This document shows positions 46,740-59,202 of a DNA stretch of 64,000 bases, piece after piece. Every line of letters begins with the position of its first letter. Within the stretch, counting starts at the first letter, position 1. Origin of the DNA: Hypomyces perniciosus (taxonomy: Eukaryota; Ascomycota; Sordariomycetes; Hypocreales; Hypocreaceae); NCBI GenBank assembly GCA_008477525.1, contig SPDT01000007.1:3348001-3412000 (forward strand). The letters run 5' to 3'. A program made the translations under genes and the position numbers. The notes below the pieces were generated by a model that worked only from the letters and a program-made list of their open reading frames with translations, was not told the origin of the DNA and searched no databases.

Positions 46740-49028
46740 AATACTTCAGCGATCATAAGAGGGGCCGATAGCACGAACTAGTAGTGGAAGATTTGCATAG
46801 CGCCCGACTACACAGGCCATCCAACCCATCGTGGGCTGGCACTTGAGAGGCCTTCAACATGTCACGTCGAACACGCTTCCTGTCATTGACGTGGTGGCTG
46901 AATGGAGCCTGGGGCTAGCGCCACGATAGATTCAGGGTTGTGCCTTGCAGTCTGGAGACATCGCCATGAGAGGCCAGAGGCGATTAACGGAGTAGGCAAA
47001 CTCGGTGAGGAGCAGTGATGATTCATCCTAGTGAGCCGCCCTATTGTGACATCCTGCCCGAGATGGCGGAGAGACCTTGAAGCCGTTTGATGGAGGAAAA
47101 CCAACCCAGCGGAATTCGGATTATGGTGCCACAAGCATCAGAGTGTCACAGATGGCTCCAGCCCTGAAGATAACTACGGGTATTGTGTGAAAATCATGGA
47201 TGGATGGCTCAGCAAGTCAGCACACCAAGTAGGGGGGAGATGGAAAAATGGATAAAGACTATCGGACGCATGGGGTTGCCACGCAAGGGAGAAGAATACC
47301 GGTCAAAAAGCAAAGGTGTTCGGATGTACTTTGTATTATTGGTATTCGCCAAAAGATGACCTGAGGCCATCCCCAGCTTGCCTAGGTCCTGCGCCAGATC
47401 GCATATCGCCATCGGCTATCTGACGCCTGCCTGCACCTCGGTCGCACTCGCATATCTCGAATCGCTCCTCCGGAGACCCATCATTGAGATACTACGAGTA
47501 CCTACGGAGTACATAATAGTACATGTCCGCCCGCATCGATTCTATGCATGTATGCATGTATGCTGCGCACGTCGCGCTCTGGACGCCAGCCACGCTCATG
47601 TCTCACCTGGGCAGATACGAGTAGTCCATACTCCATATATACCTAGGTATTAGGTAGTAGTACAAAGGTATGCTCACAAAGCTGCTGCAAAGAACAACAG
47701 GCCCTCATGATAAGAATAGGTGCGGGTGACATTCCTAGTGATAAAGATGATCTTGGTGGAGTCCTGAGCTTGTGAGGAACTCGGCCAGAACTCTCGAACC
47801 CCAACTCCCCTGTCAGCAGTGAGACAGTAGACCAATGGAGAGACATGGAGGCACATTGTTAATGCCCCGCTACCCAAAGGCGCCACTACGAGGCTACCTA
47901 GTAGTAGTAGTAGTAGTATAGTACATATGTACGTACTAGGACGCTACCGAAACTTTCATACTGCAGGGAGACCGGTAGGATCATGGCATGATTCAGAAAG
48001 CCTAACCTGCCGAATATTTTGTGTGAGAATAGCATTTCCCAACTGCCCAGGTAATAGTAGGGCTGATATCAGGGGGGATTATGGCAGCAAAAGTATGTAC
48101 ACGAAGCACCGACTTCGTACATACTGCTTACCTGTATGTACACGGAGGCCAGGCTCTGCGTCTGCAGGCATGAGCTGAATAACTCGAGACACATGGAGGA
48201 TTGTTTTTGATGAAAAAGGGAAGGGAGGCGAATGTCAGGGACCCGACGTCATTGACAAGAACTCCGTTCCGTGCCCTACAAGTCGATCATGGGTGTTGGT
48301 GGCGTCTACTTGCCGCCACGCCTTCTGGCCTAGTGCTGCTGGATGGAGCGCATATTACTATACCAACCACCCCTCTCGAAAACGGCCAGGTGCTCCGCTC
48401 TATTGCCAAAGGAAAAAAAAAGCTGCATCCAACATACGGCGGGGTCGGAGCGGCGAAAGGAGCGGACGGCGGCACACTGGTTGAGGCTGAAGCTCTCTGC
48501 CCTCCCGAGAGTTGGAGTTGTACGACATGACAGAGATCTAACTTCTGCGGCCGGAACCCAGAACCTGGCTCTCAGGGTTGCCTTCCTGGCGATGGATGGC
48601 ATCTTGGCGGCAAACCAGCCGCATCCATCCATCGATATCGATATGTACGGGGTAGATACGAGGCAGCGATCACGACCACGTGCATTGAAGGTCGGGTGCA
48701 CCATGATGCCTTCGTGTTGGCAATCTGGAAACAGGGTGCAAAGTTAAAAATAGCGGGCGGGCACAGATGCCTCTGCTGGTGCTTTGTCGCCATTCCTTGT
48801 ATGTAAAGCTGCAATACGCCGAATCGCTAGCATCTTGGAATGGAACTTGTCGCGCACAGGAATGGAATTTACGGGTTTAAATCGGCGGCACTACCCTTCC
48901 GGGGGCGTCCGTCATGTCTTGTTTAGGTTGGTTATATTTAAGATATTCTGAGTCGGTGTTCGTTTCCATGTTGCGTTGCTGTCTGTCCAAGATCTCTTTT
49001 GTTGCCTTGCGCAAACAAACAACACACC

Positions 49029-49517
49029 ATGGCGACCGAGTGTCAGCCCCCCTCGCATGAGTTAGCTATGTGTGGTGAATCCACCAATAATACGGCCCCG
49101 ACACCTGATCGCCGTACGGAGTCTGGAGGGATGAATGGGGTCAGTGTGCAGCCAAGAAGCAGGCAAACGAGCAGCATGTTCCTGGAAATGGAACTCACCA
49201 GGACAGCATCAGCTTTCGTCTGCCCTGAACGACGTCGCACTAGCGATGCATTGGCCTCAGCGCCGTCGTCATTGGGGGCTTGCCCACTGGACGCCATGTA
49301 CCTGGGCCCGCCCGCGCTAAGGTGCGCAGATGACCTGTACCTTACGTCGGCCCCTCTCAGTTTTGCTAGGGTTTACTTTGTACTACTATCATTTTTGTAC
49401 GGTTTCATTTTTATTTTTATTTTTCTTAGAAATTTCTCTTCCTTTGCGTTTGCATCCGTCCGTCTTTGGGGATGGGCGAAACCTTGTGATATTGCACTAT
49501 TCGCTCGCTCGTTTTAG
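49029..49517 (+). other. Candidate small reading frame, unproven
   Basis: 162 residues from an ATG with strong context (acaccATGGCG). The leader-like run upstream is A/C-rich (gcgcaaacaaacaacacacc), and a TATATTTAAG stands about 80 bp further up (near 48936). The product has a hydrophobic stretch late in the frame (VYFVLLSFLYGFIFIFIFL) and no similarity I recognise. The DNA behind that stretch is a T-rich run, so the helix may be an accident. It could equally be promoter DNA of the C2H2 gene. Confidence 0.2.
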
Positions 49518-51401
49518 AGCGTGTAAGCCGAGAGGCAGTAGCTTATTATTGAGGCCATGGATGCAGAAATCTCGTTCCCGTCGAATCCGGCCCCATCACC
49601 CACCCCATGACATGCTGTGTCCATTGACTCGTCATCCTCCTGCCTCTGTAGGTATGTGCATACGATATGTACTCGGCAGTGTCGGCCTATGTTAGTTGCC
49701 AGCAGGTGTGTTTATGTTGGCATTAGTGGAAGTCCCGCTCACACAACCCGCCTGGATGGTTCGCTGTTGTGCATCCACAACAACATCTTACTCCGGCCAG
49801 GTGGCTGCATTCGAGTATCGCCATCTGCGAGTATGGTGCTCTTTCAAAGCAAACAACACTTTGTTAAAGTTGTGCCCAATAGCTTCAACAAGCTAAGTAC
49901 GGAGCCTAGTACTTCGTACCTCAGGTAGCTACTTCGTAGGCCTGCTTCATTGACGAACCAATAATCAAATTAATTCCTGCCGTTATGTACAAGTACGGAT
50001 ATGTACTCCGTACTTCATACTTACATACGGAGTACTGCTGCAATAGTTGAACGATTCATGCATGATGGACCCTTGGGCCACTTTTTTGCCCACTCACCCG
50101 TACCAAGGACGAAGTAGTATGTACTCCTCTCCGTTTCTTCATCCCAGCAACCAAGCAAAAAAACGCATTCAGCATTGTGTTTGCGTACGAAGTACGGAGT
50201 ACTCGTACATACATACTTTGGCGGCAAGACAGGCACAAAGTCAAGCCCAAGGTGGTTGGTGGGCGACCTGCCGTGCCAGTCCGGATCCGGACTCCACCCA
50301 AGACACCCGCCGTCCGGGGGCAAAAGCAACCACAGACATCATCGCCACGCTGCCCCTGCTTTTTTGGGGCGCCGCTCTGTCGCTGGCCTTCTCCTCTGTC
50401 TCGCTCGGTGCGGTCTTCTTGTTCCAAACACGCATTGTTTAGTGCCACATATTACGAAGGGCGCAGCGCGGGCTTCTGTTTGGGTCATCCGGATCAAGGC
50501 CCCTGCCCTGTGCGGCGCTCAGCTTCTGCGTCTCGTTTTTGATCCTGATCTTCGTCAAGATCGGCCAATAGAGACCAGCGACGGTTTCACCAAGGGCTTT
50601 CCACTTCATGGATTGCTCTGAGCCAGGGCCAGGCCACCGTTGCGTTACTGCTAGCGGTAGCCCCATCGCAGTGCCGCCCACCAGGCCAGCAGCCCACCCA
50701 CTCCGCACACACACGCACGCACTTGGCTGCTCGCTACACACCATCCAGCAATCCGCAATCAGTTGAGCGAGGATGCTGCAAATACTACTACTACTACTAC
50801 CTACCCAAGACCTGCTGCTAATCAACCAGCCATCTGCATCTGCCTCTCTCTGGCCGAGCAAACCGCTCTAGGCACACGCCGCGCCGCCCTGTATTGGCCG
50901 TCCCTCCCAGCAACCGCATCCAGCACGAACCAGCCAAAGTTTCTCCAGTCGCTGGGTCCTGGCGACTCGCGCAAAGGTCCATCCGTTCTCTCTCCTTCTC
51001 CCTTGTTGGCCCTGTCCGTCTGCGTCTGCGTCTCCAGTCTCCCTCCCTTGGCCTCAAACAACCCCCACCATCTTTTCCCCTCCCCCTCGGCCCTACTTCA
51101 GCCTCCTCTGCTCGTCACTGTCTCGCCGTCTCTGGCAGAGCAACGCAACCCTGATCCGCCCACTGCCGCCGTTTCCCCTCGTGCGTCTCGCCGTCCCTGT
51201 CGCTGTGCACTCGCTGACCGTCGCACCGTCTTTCAGCCTCACTGAGCGTGCCCGCATAAAGCAATATTAGTGCCACCCACTTCTCGTTGTTTCCTGCGTA
51301 ACCTGCTCCGGATTTTCTTTCTCCTCCTTCTCACAGCCTATATCGATCTGGTCGATACTCAAGACCATCGACATCGCCCGCATCGACTCGCTGCGCCCAC
51401 T

Positions 51402-53517
51402 ATGGCGGCTGCGTTCTGTCCGGTAAATTCACCACTCGCCGCCGACATCACCAAAGCAGACGTCATGACCCCGAAACTTTCATCTCCTCGGTCCAGTACC
51501 ACACAACTGCGGCCCGCCCAATCTCTCGACGATGCCAAAACCCCGACTCGGGCGACGTTCAACAGCGCCATGGTTAGCCAGAAACCATTACCGACGAGCC
51601 CGTTCCCCCAAGCCGTACAGGTCCCTGAACCTACCGAGGGCGGACCTCGCCGTGATAACTCCCAGCGTTCCGCCAAGTCTCCCAAAAGGACCTCGATGGA
51701 CATCGACATGGATGAGTCAGATGGAGAGACCGGCACTATTGAAGAAGGCGCCGGCTCCGATGATGAGAGCGTCAATGCTGACGGGTCGCGATCAAACAAG
51801 AAGAAGAAATCCCAGCGATTCTACTGCACCGACTACCCGCCATGCAATCTAAGCTTTACAAGGAGTGAGCATCTCGCAAGGCATATCCGGTTAGTTTTAT
51901 AATACTGGTACTCTAGTTTGGCCTCTAACAACATCCAGAAAGCACACCGGTGAACGGCCTTTTCAATGTCATTGCTCCCGGCGATTCTCGAGATTGGACA
52001 ACCTAAGACAGCATGCCCAGACCGTGCACGTCAACGAGGACATTCCCATCGACTCGCTTGCCGCAACTGGCTCAAGATTTCAGCGCCAGATTAGGACGGA
52101 CAGAGTACGGCAGGCTGGCAACAGGGCAAGGGCATCCACGGGTGGCAGCGCCGGCGGCCCTCCTCGCGGCCATTCGAAATCCCTCTCGACTTCCAGCATT
52201 ACGAGCATAACTTCGGTGGGCTCAACATACAGCCCCCAAGCCGATCCTCGTCGACGACCACCACCGCTGGTCATGGCTGCCGACCCCCGCTCAAGGCTAT
52301 CGCTCGAGTCCTACCACAGCAACCCCGACAGCACCTTTTCTTACCGACCGCAATCGCCTGGTGACTTCAGCACCCCAACATCAGCCACCTTCTCGACCTC
52401 ACAGAGCAGCCCACGATGGGGCTCGGGCGTGGCGTCTCCATTATCCTCTCATTCGCGGTCGCATAGCATGTACACCGTGGGCAGTCGAACTCCAGGACGC
52501 CGTTTGAGTGTTCCATCTGGTGCAAACCCCTTCCAATTTGGTCAAGGGCAACTTCCAGGTCGATCAACTTTCGGACCAGTGCTCATCAACAGCTCCAACG
52601 CCGGTACCTTTTCAGTTTCGAACAATAGTCTCATATCATCTCCAACAATATCAACGTCGGGATGGTCTGGTCGACGGGACTCGATATCCAGCACTAGCGA
52701 TGAGGCCTGGCGGCGGCGGACTTGGCATCCTGATAGCCGCAACTATACGAGCCATCCAGCTCCGCTAAATGCAGTGCTTAGCCAGTCTGTACGGCCGAAT
52801 CCGCCTCCGCCCATTGCCAACCCGAGCAATCCGCAGTCTACGCTTCGTCTTCCTGGTATCGAGTCATTTGATCCCATCCCTCATCATCCCGCAACGCCGC
52901 CCAGACGGATCCCATCGCCCATGGCAGTTGACTCCGAGCTTGTTCCACGACAGCCAGTGATGGAGGCCATTCCTTCAGATGAGAGGCGAAATCTTAACAT
53001 GTACGACGTAAGCTTACAACGAGGCCTAACACGTCTTGACATAAGCCATAAGACTCCTCCTCGCGACAGTGCTGGCGCTTGGGCATCTGAAGTCAACAAA
53101 GCAGTTCAGGCGCGGGCAGAGCAGGTACGACTTAACCCCCCAACAGTCCGCTTTGAAGAACAGCCACGACCGAGCCATCAAACTCCGAATGGCATCGAAG
53201 CTAGTCGCTCTCTCCATCAACACACGATGTCGGCCCCGGCTTTGGCTTCCAATAGAGACAGCAAACGTCACGGCTGGTATCATGGTCCCGCCACAGTACA
53301 ACATGAGAATGGCCAACAGCCACAACAGGATCCACGAGGTCCCCACGTCGATCGAATGGTTCATCCCAATTTCAACGGATTCGCTGGGTTCCCTGCAAGA
53401 GAGCCAGTACCTCAACAGCAGCAGCAGGATCGGCCAAACAATGCCGACTCTCTCAGACGTCTTGAGGCTCTGGTGGCTGTTGCTACGAGCGAGGGATCCA
53501 CAGCCACCGCGTACTAA
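51402..53517 (+). CDS. C2H2 zinc-finger transcription factor with two N-proximal fingers
   Basis: Two exons (51402-51889, 51939-53517) give 688 residues. An acidic region ([23 protein letters not shown]) and a basic KKKKSQRF precede two tandem fingers. Finger 1 is C142-X5-C148-X12-H161-X3-H165 ([20 protein letters not shown]). Finger 2 is C173-X1-C175-X12-H188-X4-H193 ([16 protein letters not shown]). Linker HTGERPF is canonical. The intron falls between the fingers. The remaining 490 residues are Ser/Pro-rich and disordered, with a QQQQQ run near the end. It acts presumably as a DNA-binding regulator in the nucleus; targets are unknown. The frame extends upstream to an ATG at 51270, which would add 44 residues with a hydrophobic run, but [12 protein letters not shown] with context cactATGG is the better start. 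Confidence 0.88.
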
Positions 53518-54871
53518 GTGATGTACATTTGAAAATTCGACACATGAAACAAGCCTCTTGATATCTTTCCCACTTGCCGGGAAATTTGGATGGCAACTTT
53601 CACAGTTATCTGCATGATATACGATTTCTCCTTGATTGATGATATCCTAACCTCTGGAAGGCTGTTATGCATAAGCTTTGTTTGGAGTATGCGTGCGTCT
53701 TTTTCTCGTTTGCATTTTTGCCTCGGAAGATAGCTTGAACTCATACTTGTCTGTTCGACAATGACCAGCGGTCACAATTCCCCACTCTTTATTCTTACAC
53801 ATCTCTGTTTGAGATGAATCCGATCATGGCAGTAGCTAGATACTCCAGTGTTGCGGTTGATGGCTATCAGCTTCTTTGTCTTTTTCTCATCTTTCTCTCA
53901 TACTCTCTCGCCTACCCTTTCTTCTGTTCTCCTTATTAAGCACTCTTTGTCTCTCTTTACGGCGTGCATTGGTCTTGAGAATCTCTTGGAAGCTTACGAA
54001 ATGATGAGATACCCGCCCATTATCAGATGGATTGGATGTGGAGGTGCCAGACAGTTGCAATCGAGCCAGACACGCGACCAACTGGAGGAGAAACGACTGC
54101 CTGATGTCAGTTGTTGATGACCTTGTTCTCAAAGCTTTGAGTGGTCCATGGTGGCGATGACTTTCGGGCAATCCGGGATGTATGGGAATTGATACCCTAA
54201 AGTTTTAGCTGGGCATTGGGAAACATCCTATGAATTTTGGTCTTATTGGCGTTTTGCGATTTGGTCTGGCCGATGATGAATGTTAGAGTCCGAGCGAGTT
54301 ACATGGGATGCGGGATGGTTTTCGAGGAAATGAAGATGCAACAATTGTTTGCTTCAAATGTCAGACACTCTAAAAAGTGTATGTTTGTCCCCTTCGCCGA
54401 CTATATTTATGGATGGATGAACTTGACCCAGGCCTTCCGTGTCTGCACAAAGTTGAAGTCTGTTTCGCAGCGACAGTTCTAGCCTAGAAATAAAGGATTA
54501 ATTACTACGAAGTACTTGCTTGGAAATTTCAATAACAAGGACCTGCTTTTTCGTAGGTGGCCCTCTCATATCATAGTATGGCATCTTTACAGAGTGCTCC
54601 TCATTTACTAGGTACTCTGTACCTACCCAACAATGGCAGCTACTATGTTTGAAAGGTTAAAAAATGATACGTTTTCGCAGCTATTATAGCCACAACCCTT
54701 GGTAAACCCTATGGACCAGAGCCCATCCATAATGCTGCATAATGTTTTGTTACATGTTGCCTGCCTAATGAGGCGGCATGGTCATTTCGATTCTCTAGTC
54801 ATCTCCCAATTTCCCCTTTGAGCCCCTACATATACATACAGTCAAAGTCTTCAAACAAAGGCCTCAGTCAG
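53518..54871. other. Convergent intergenic region between two regulator genes
   Basis: 1.35 kb of 3' and spacer DNA, moderately AT-rich, with ACGAAGTAC near 54508. No supported gene. Confidence 0.5.
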
Positions 54872-57096
54872 TCACAGGTTTCCAGCAAAGCCGCCATTTG
54901 CGGCAAAACGCAACTGGTACTCTCGTAGGTCCTCCCAGTGCCGTAACTCCTCCTCTTCGTCTTCAGCAGTCATTTGGTGCGGATCTTGGGTGTGGGTTTC
55001 GCCAGATGGACCTGTCGTTTCGAGCTTGACTAGTATTTCGATCAGCTCCGACAGTGCTTCCTCTGACTTGATTGCGAACGGGCCCTTCCTTTCGGGGGCG
55101 TCATTTAGTAGGGTCGATGCGACTTGTCGGATCTTGTTGATGAGAGATCCTCCATTTGGCTCAAGGTTCCGTTGGGAGATGGACCCAAGCACGGTTAATA
55201 GGTTCTGAACAAGAACTTCGCGTTCAGCAGACATGAACTCAAAAATTTCCTTATCATCGGTGTCCTGCAGAGATTTCTCCTCTTCACTCTGGCCAGGAAC
55301 CTCGCTATTCTGCTGCTCACTCAAGTGGACATCACGGAGGTTGAAATAGAGTTCCACGAAGTATGAGCGTGTGGCAAGTTGAGAGACAAATATGTTAGCT
55401 TTTTGAATCTCGTATTGAAGTTGCCGTCGCCTTAAGGGTTGAGATTTGATGATGTGTCGAACATCATGTGGCGGTTGTGTGTTGGGCCACGCAGGGGGGA
55501 AGTATTGAAGGCCAGAATCGTCAAGGCTTGTGAGTGAGTTAGCCTCATCTCCTGGGTGGCCGAGTTGAAGCTCGGGTGGCAGATTATCAATGATGCTCTT
55601 GGCAGCCAAAAGACCGTCTCTCAGTAGAAGTCTCTGATCCGCCCATGGAAGCGTACTCATGCCATATGCCAGCTCAAGGCTCACCACGCCATTCATGGTG
55701 GTGTAAATGTCGATGCCAAACCGAAAGCCCGTCAACAGCGTTACGCTGGCTTCCGGCTGGTGAATAACCTCGTTAGCAAGAACACAAATGTCATCTACAT
55801 TTTCTGGGTATGCTGGGTAGGGTAGACTTGGCGTTGATGGGGCGATGACGATATCTGTATGGGAGGCCCCGAGCTGAGAGAAAGAACTGCAGGCAATTAG
55901 CACACCACCCATGATCATAGCAGTAGGAGGGGCTCAAGGAGATCTTACCGAACACCGAGCAACAGACACCAGAAAAGACGTTTCCCAACCTGATCCTTGA
56001 CATGGTTGAAAGGCATTGAGTCGAGAGAGAAGTTATCATTCCCAAATGTCGGCAGTTCGCCAGGATGCTTCGGTCTGCTGAACCCCAGTTCTCGTAGGAG
56101 GGTTAGCGTCTCGGCCATGAAGTGACGCGACGCATTCCATTGTAGTGTATAGCCGGATGCGAGGCCTAAGAAATAGCTAGTGGCAGCATCATCCAGTGTT
56201 TTTGGCTGTTTCAGAACCCATCTGCTCCCGCGCGCCAGGAGAGCAATGTCGCGACACTTCTCAATCATGATAATGGCCTTGGGGAATAAATGCACATTGT
56301 GCTGAGCCTTGAGATGCTCTCTAGCGCTCCGCGGGAAAGAAGCGACTAGCGCGCCAATCATGCTGGCCAGCAAACCCAAGAACTCGGGCCTCGTTCGGTC
56401 CTCTCGGTTCGCAAACGACTGGCGAAACGTCGGTTCATGTGGAAAAGGCGCGAGTGGATGTATGTATGTGAAGAAATCGTCCACCAGAAGCTCTAGTACG
56501 GGCATTGGCGCAATGGCCTCCGCGTCAAGAACGCCATCAGTCGAAATGTTCATGAGCGTCTTGGCGGCATTCTGTGGCGAAGGAGACAAAGGGAAGCCGG
56601 CACTCGCTGTCACATCGATGCGAGCTCTCTTAGCCGCCTTGGCAGCTTCAGCATGTTTGTTGGGCGGTCCGCGTCTCTTGGTCTCGCGAGTGTAGGTGCA
56701 GTCGACACCAAGCTCGCGGCATGGGCGGCAGGGAACATTGGTATCATCGCATTTCACCTTGCGCATGCTACACATATCGCAGGCGCGTCGAAGTCGCGTC
56801 AATTTCGGGTTGATAGTAGGGTCTCGCATCACACCGCCAGGCCCTGGGACGAGATGCGGTTGCTGTAGTTGCGACTGCTGCAACTGTGAACTGTGCATGT
56901 CGGGCGCGGGCGCCATCGATACGGCGACAGCATTTTGGGACTGGGCGACGGCTTCTGCGGCTGCATTTTGCAGAGGATGATGATTCTGGATGGCCTGGGC
57001 GGCATCGCTTGCTGCCTGGAGAATTTCAAGCCCGTTGCTTGCGTACGCGTGGGCTGTCGCGTGTTGAGATGGTGATGGCGGTGCAGATCCCGACAT
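54872..57096 (-). CDS. Zn2Cys6 fungal transcription factor
   Basis: Two exons (57096-55949, 55886-54872) give 720 residues. The N-terminal 100 residues are rich in Ala and Gln. The binuclear zinc cluster is C106-X2-C109-X6-C116-X6-C123-X2-C126-X6-C133 (RACDMCSMRKVKCDDTNVPC), followed by the basic linker ETKRRGPPNKHAEAAKAAKR. The fungal-specific middle-homology domain starts near residue 200 (DDFFTYIHPLAPFPHEPTFR) and runs past the intron (LLLGVR to SFSQLGASHTDI) to about residue 560. The C-terminus is acidic (TAEDEEEELRHWEDLREYQL). The RRGPPNK linker is shared with several regulators of sugar use, but I cannot name the orthologue. Two closely spaced CACGT sites lie upstream. Confidence 0.9.
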
Positions 57097-57222
57097 GGCG
57101 TTTAGGACGATGATCGCAGCGGCTGCCGTGTTCTCGCGATGGCTGATTGTCGGCGGATTCCCGGATGCTGAGGGTGTTGAAGCGAGGTGAAGCCGTGGTG
57201 GAAGATGGGTTGTGAGAATCTT

Positions 57223-57251
57223 TGATCACGTGACAAAAGGTGTGATCACGT
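57223..57251. promoter_or_regulatory. Paired TGATCACGT sites upstream of the Zn2Cys6 gene
   Basis: TGATCACGTGA at 57223-57233 and TGATCACGT at 57243-57251, with starts 20 bp apart (about two helical turns) and 130-155 bp upstream of the start codon. The first contains a full E-box CACGTG. Spacing and repetition suggest binding by a bHLH-type dimer; the factor is not known. Confidence 0.45.
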
Positions 57252-59202
57252 CTTTCCGGCCCCAATGAAGGCCATCCTTCAAATGTAGGCATTAGCAAGA
57301 AAAAATGTTCAAGATTTCACGCACAATTCGCATCTCTCTACATTGCACCATCCATAGAATGGCAAGAATGGTATATAGTAGCACCTAGTATTCTCAGATG
57401 TCGTTGACCATGATCAATGCTATGATGACTAAGCCACACAACCTCAGTAGCTAACCTGATTCTCGCGATATGTTCGCTAATCAAATGACGCTCATTTGTC
57501 TAAAGTGCGTTTGCTGAATACTACCCCAAACTGCGGGTAAATAGTCATGTATGTCCAAAAAGATATGCGCACTTGCAAGCGTATTACACAGGTGCTTCAA
57601 CCAGCGCCGATGATGATGACTGACATGTGCGACATTTTTGCTCGGCCTGCATGGTCTCTTGGGCAGCAGGATACCTGCCTACATAGCTACCTACTAAGGC
57701 AGCCTAAGTAGGAACTTCGTACATAGTACTACGAGAGCTAATAATAATGGCTAGAAAACAAAAAGGGAACTTGACTGGACTTTTCCTTTTCGCGTATGGA
57801 GTCACTCACCGTCTTTTTCCGTTTTCCTGGTGAGAGAGGACGTATTCGAGAACTTCTCCTGAAGCAATAGGAGACTCCCTAGCAATGTCCGGTACTCCGT
57901 TGCCTGTACAAGTCTAGACAACACTACTACGGAGCACTAATACTAGTAAGTAACGTATCATAATCCGTCAAGGCCCGCCATCAGTTCTCCGTACTAGATA
58001 TGTGGGTAGTAGTATGGGAACGTTGGATTCTGGTGGCCCCCAGTTGGGGATGAACGGCAATACTACTACATACACGTGTGTGTACATTGCAAATCTGAGA
58101 TGACCACCAGGTACCCTACTTAAACCCAGGAGTAGGCCTTCTGTACGGAGTACGGAGTAGTAGTACATACATAGTAGTATTAATAGTAGTACGAAGTAAT
58201 AGTACTCCTTGAATTCATACTACTAGTACTCGTACTTGAAGGGGTAGGACCCTCAAAGCTGCACCGTGCCATCCCTGTCTATCAATCTGTCTGTTCATCC
58301 ACCTTGCCACCGTTGATTTGTCTCTAAAGCATTTACTAGGTACTAGTAATTCACCTCCTTATTGCACTCGTAGGCTTGTACATACGAGTACCGAGTACGG
58401 AGTACATATTGCTGTGAGCCACTCAGTGGATATATTGTATGTAATATCTAACATGCCTGGAATCCTTAACGCTATCATCTTGGCTCCACTGTATCCGTCT
58501 CCCTTCGGTCTGGCATCATTATCCCATATGACCAGTCCTCCGCGCACCTATGTGTGTGTTTTGGTGTCTACCGACGCTTTGTAACTGGACCAACACCAAA
58601 GACACGTGTGATATCATTCGGTCCGAGTTCTCTGTAATAGAATGGTCCCCTGTACGTACAAGTACGAGTTGTATGAGTGAATTACGCATGTGCTTGGCGG
58701 GTTGTCAGTTGGGTATGAACGACTTTGAGCTTCTCGAATCTCGAAAGGGCTGCCCGAAATCAAAACCCCCCTCAATCTCGCCAATGCCACTCCACCACAA
58801 GCTTCGGCCGAGCTACGGCCACCAAGGGGCCACGACCCGCCGCTGGAGCTCCCGATAGGGCCAGCGCCAGTGTCGGGAGTAGCCTGGCGTGTTGAATTGA
58901 GCAATAGAATGGAGATAACACCGTCGTCGCCCCGGAATCCACACACCTTAATTGACCTCTCGACCCTTTCCTCAGCTGCTTGGCTCTGTTCTCTCTTGCA
59001 TCTCCTCGTCAGGGACGACAGAATCCATATGCTGAGGCTTGAGGGCAGCGACCATATTAGCTTCTGCAGTACATAGATACGCTGAGAAAGGCAGATACCT
59101 ACCTACCAGTGTGCAGCACCGAACCTTTGGCGTCATCCGCAGGGCCCCCGTTATCGCTATCAGCTCTCCCAGCATTTGCATCTGATTACTACTACCGCGT
59201 TA
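57252..59202. other. Divergent intergenic region between the Zn2Cys6 gene and TPS2
   Basis: About 2 kb without a supported gene. It is dense in GTAC words from 57700 to 58420, including overlapping TACGGAGTAC copies at 58144-58159 and one at 58396-58405. Confidence 0.45.

Larger units (their letters stand above)
45180..51401. other. 6.2-kb gene-poor region upstream of the C2H2 regulator
   Basis: The longest stretch without a recognisable gene. It holds 9-bp tandem repeats (45904-45945 and 46713-46739), many TACGGAGTAC words (46478-46487, 46612-46620, 47503-47512, 50003-50012, 50026-50035, 50193-50202), and C/T-rich leader-like DNA from about 50700 to 51400. One frame at 49029-49517 has a good start context but no recognisable product. 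Long upstream regions and leaders are usual for fungal regulators. Confidence 0.5.

Noticed and set aside
48201..48747. Overlapping frames on both strands in the gene-poor tract
   Set aside because: No frame dominates, compositions are unlike the neighbouring genes, and no motif is recognisable.
51270..51401. N-terminal extension of the C2H2 factor with a hydrophobic run
   Set aside because: Would place a membrane-like segment ahead of nuclear zinc fingers; the ATG at 51402 has better context and the upstream DNA is C/T-rich leader.
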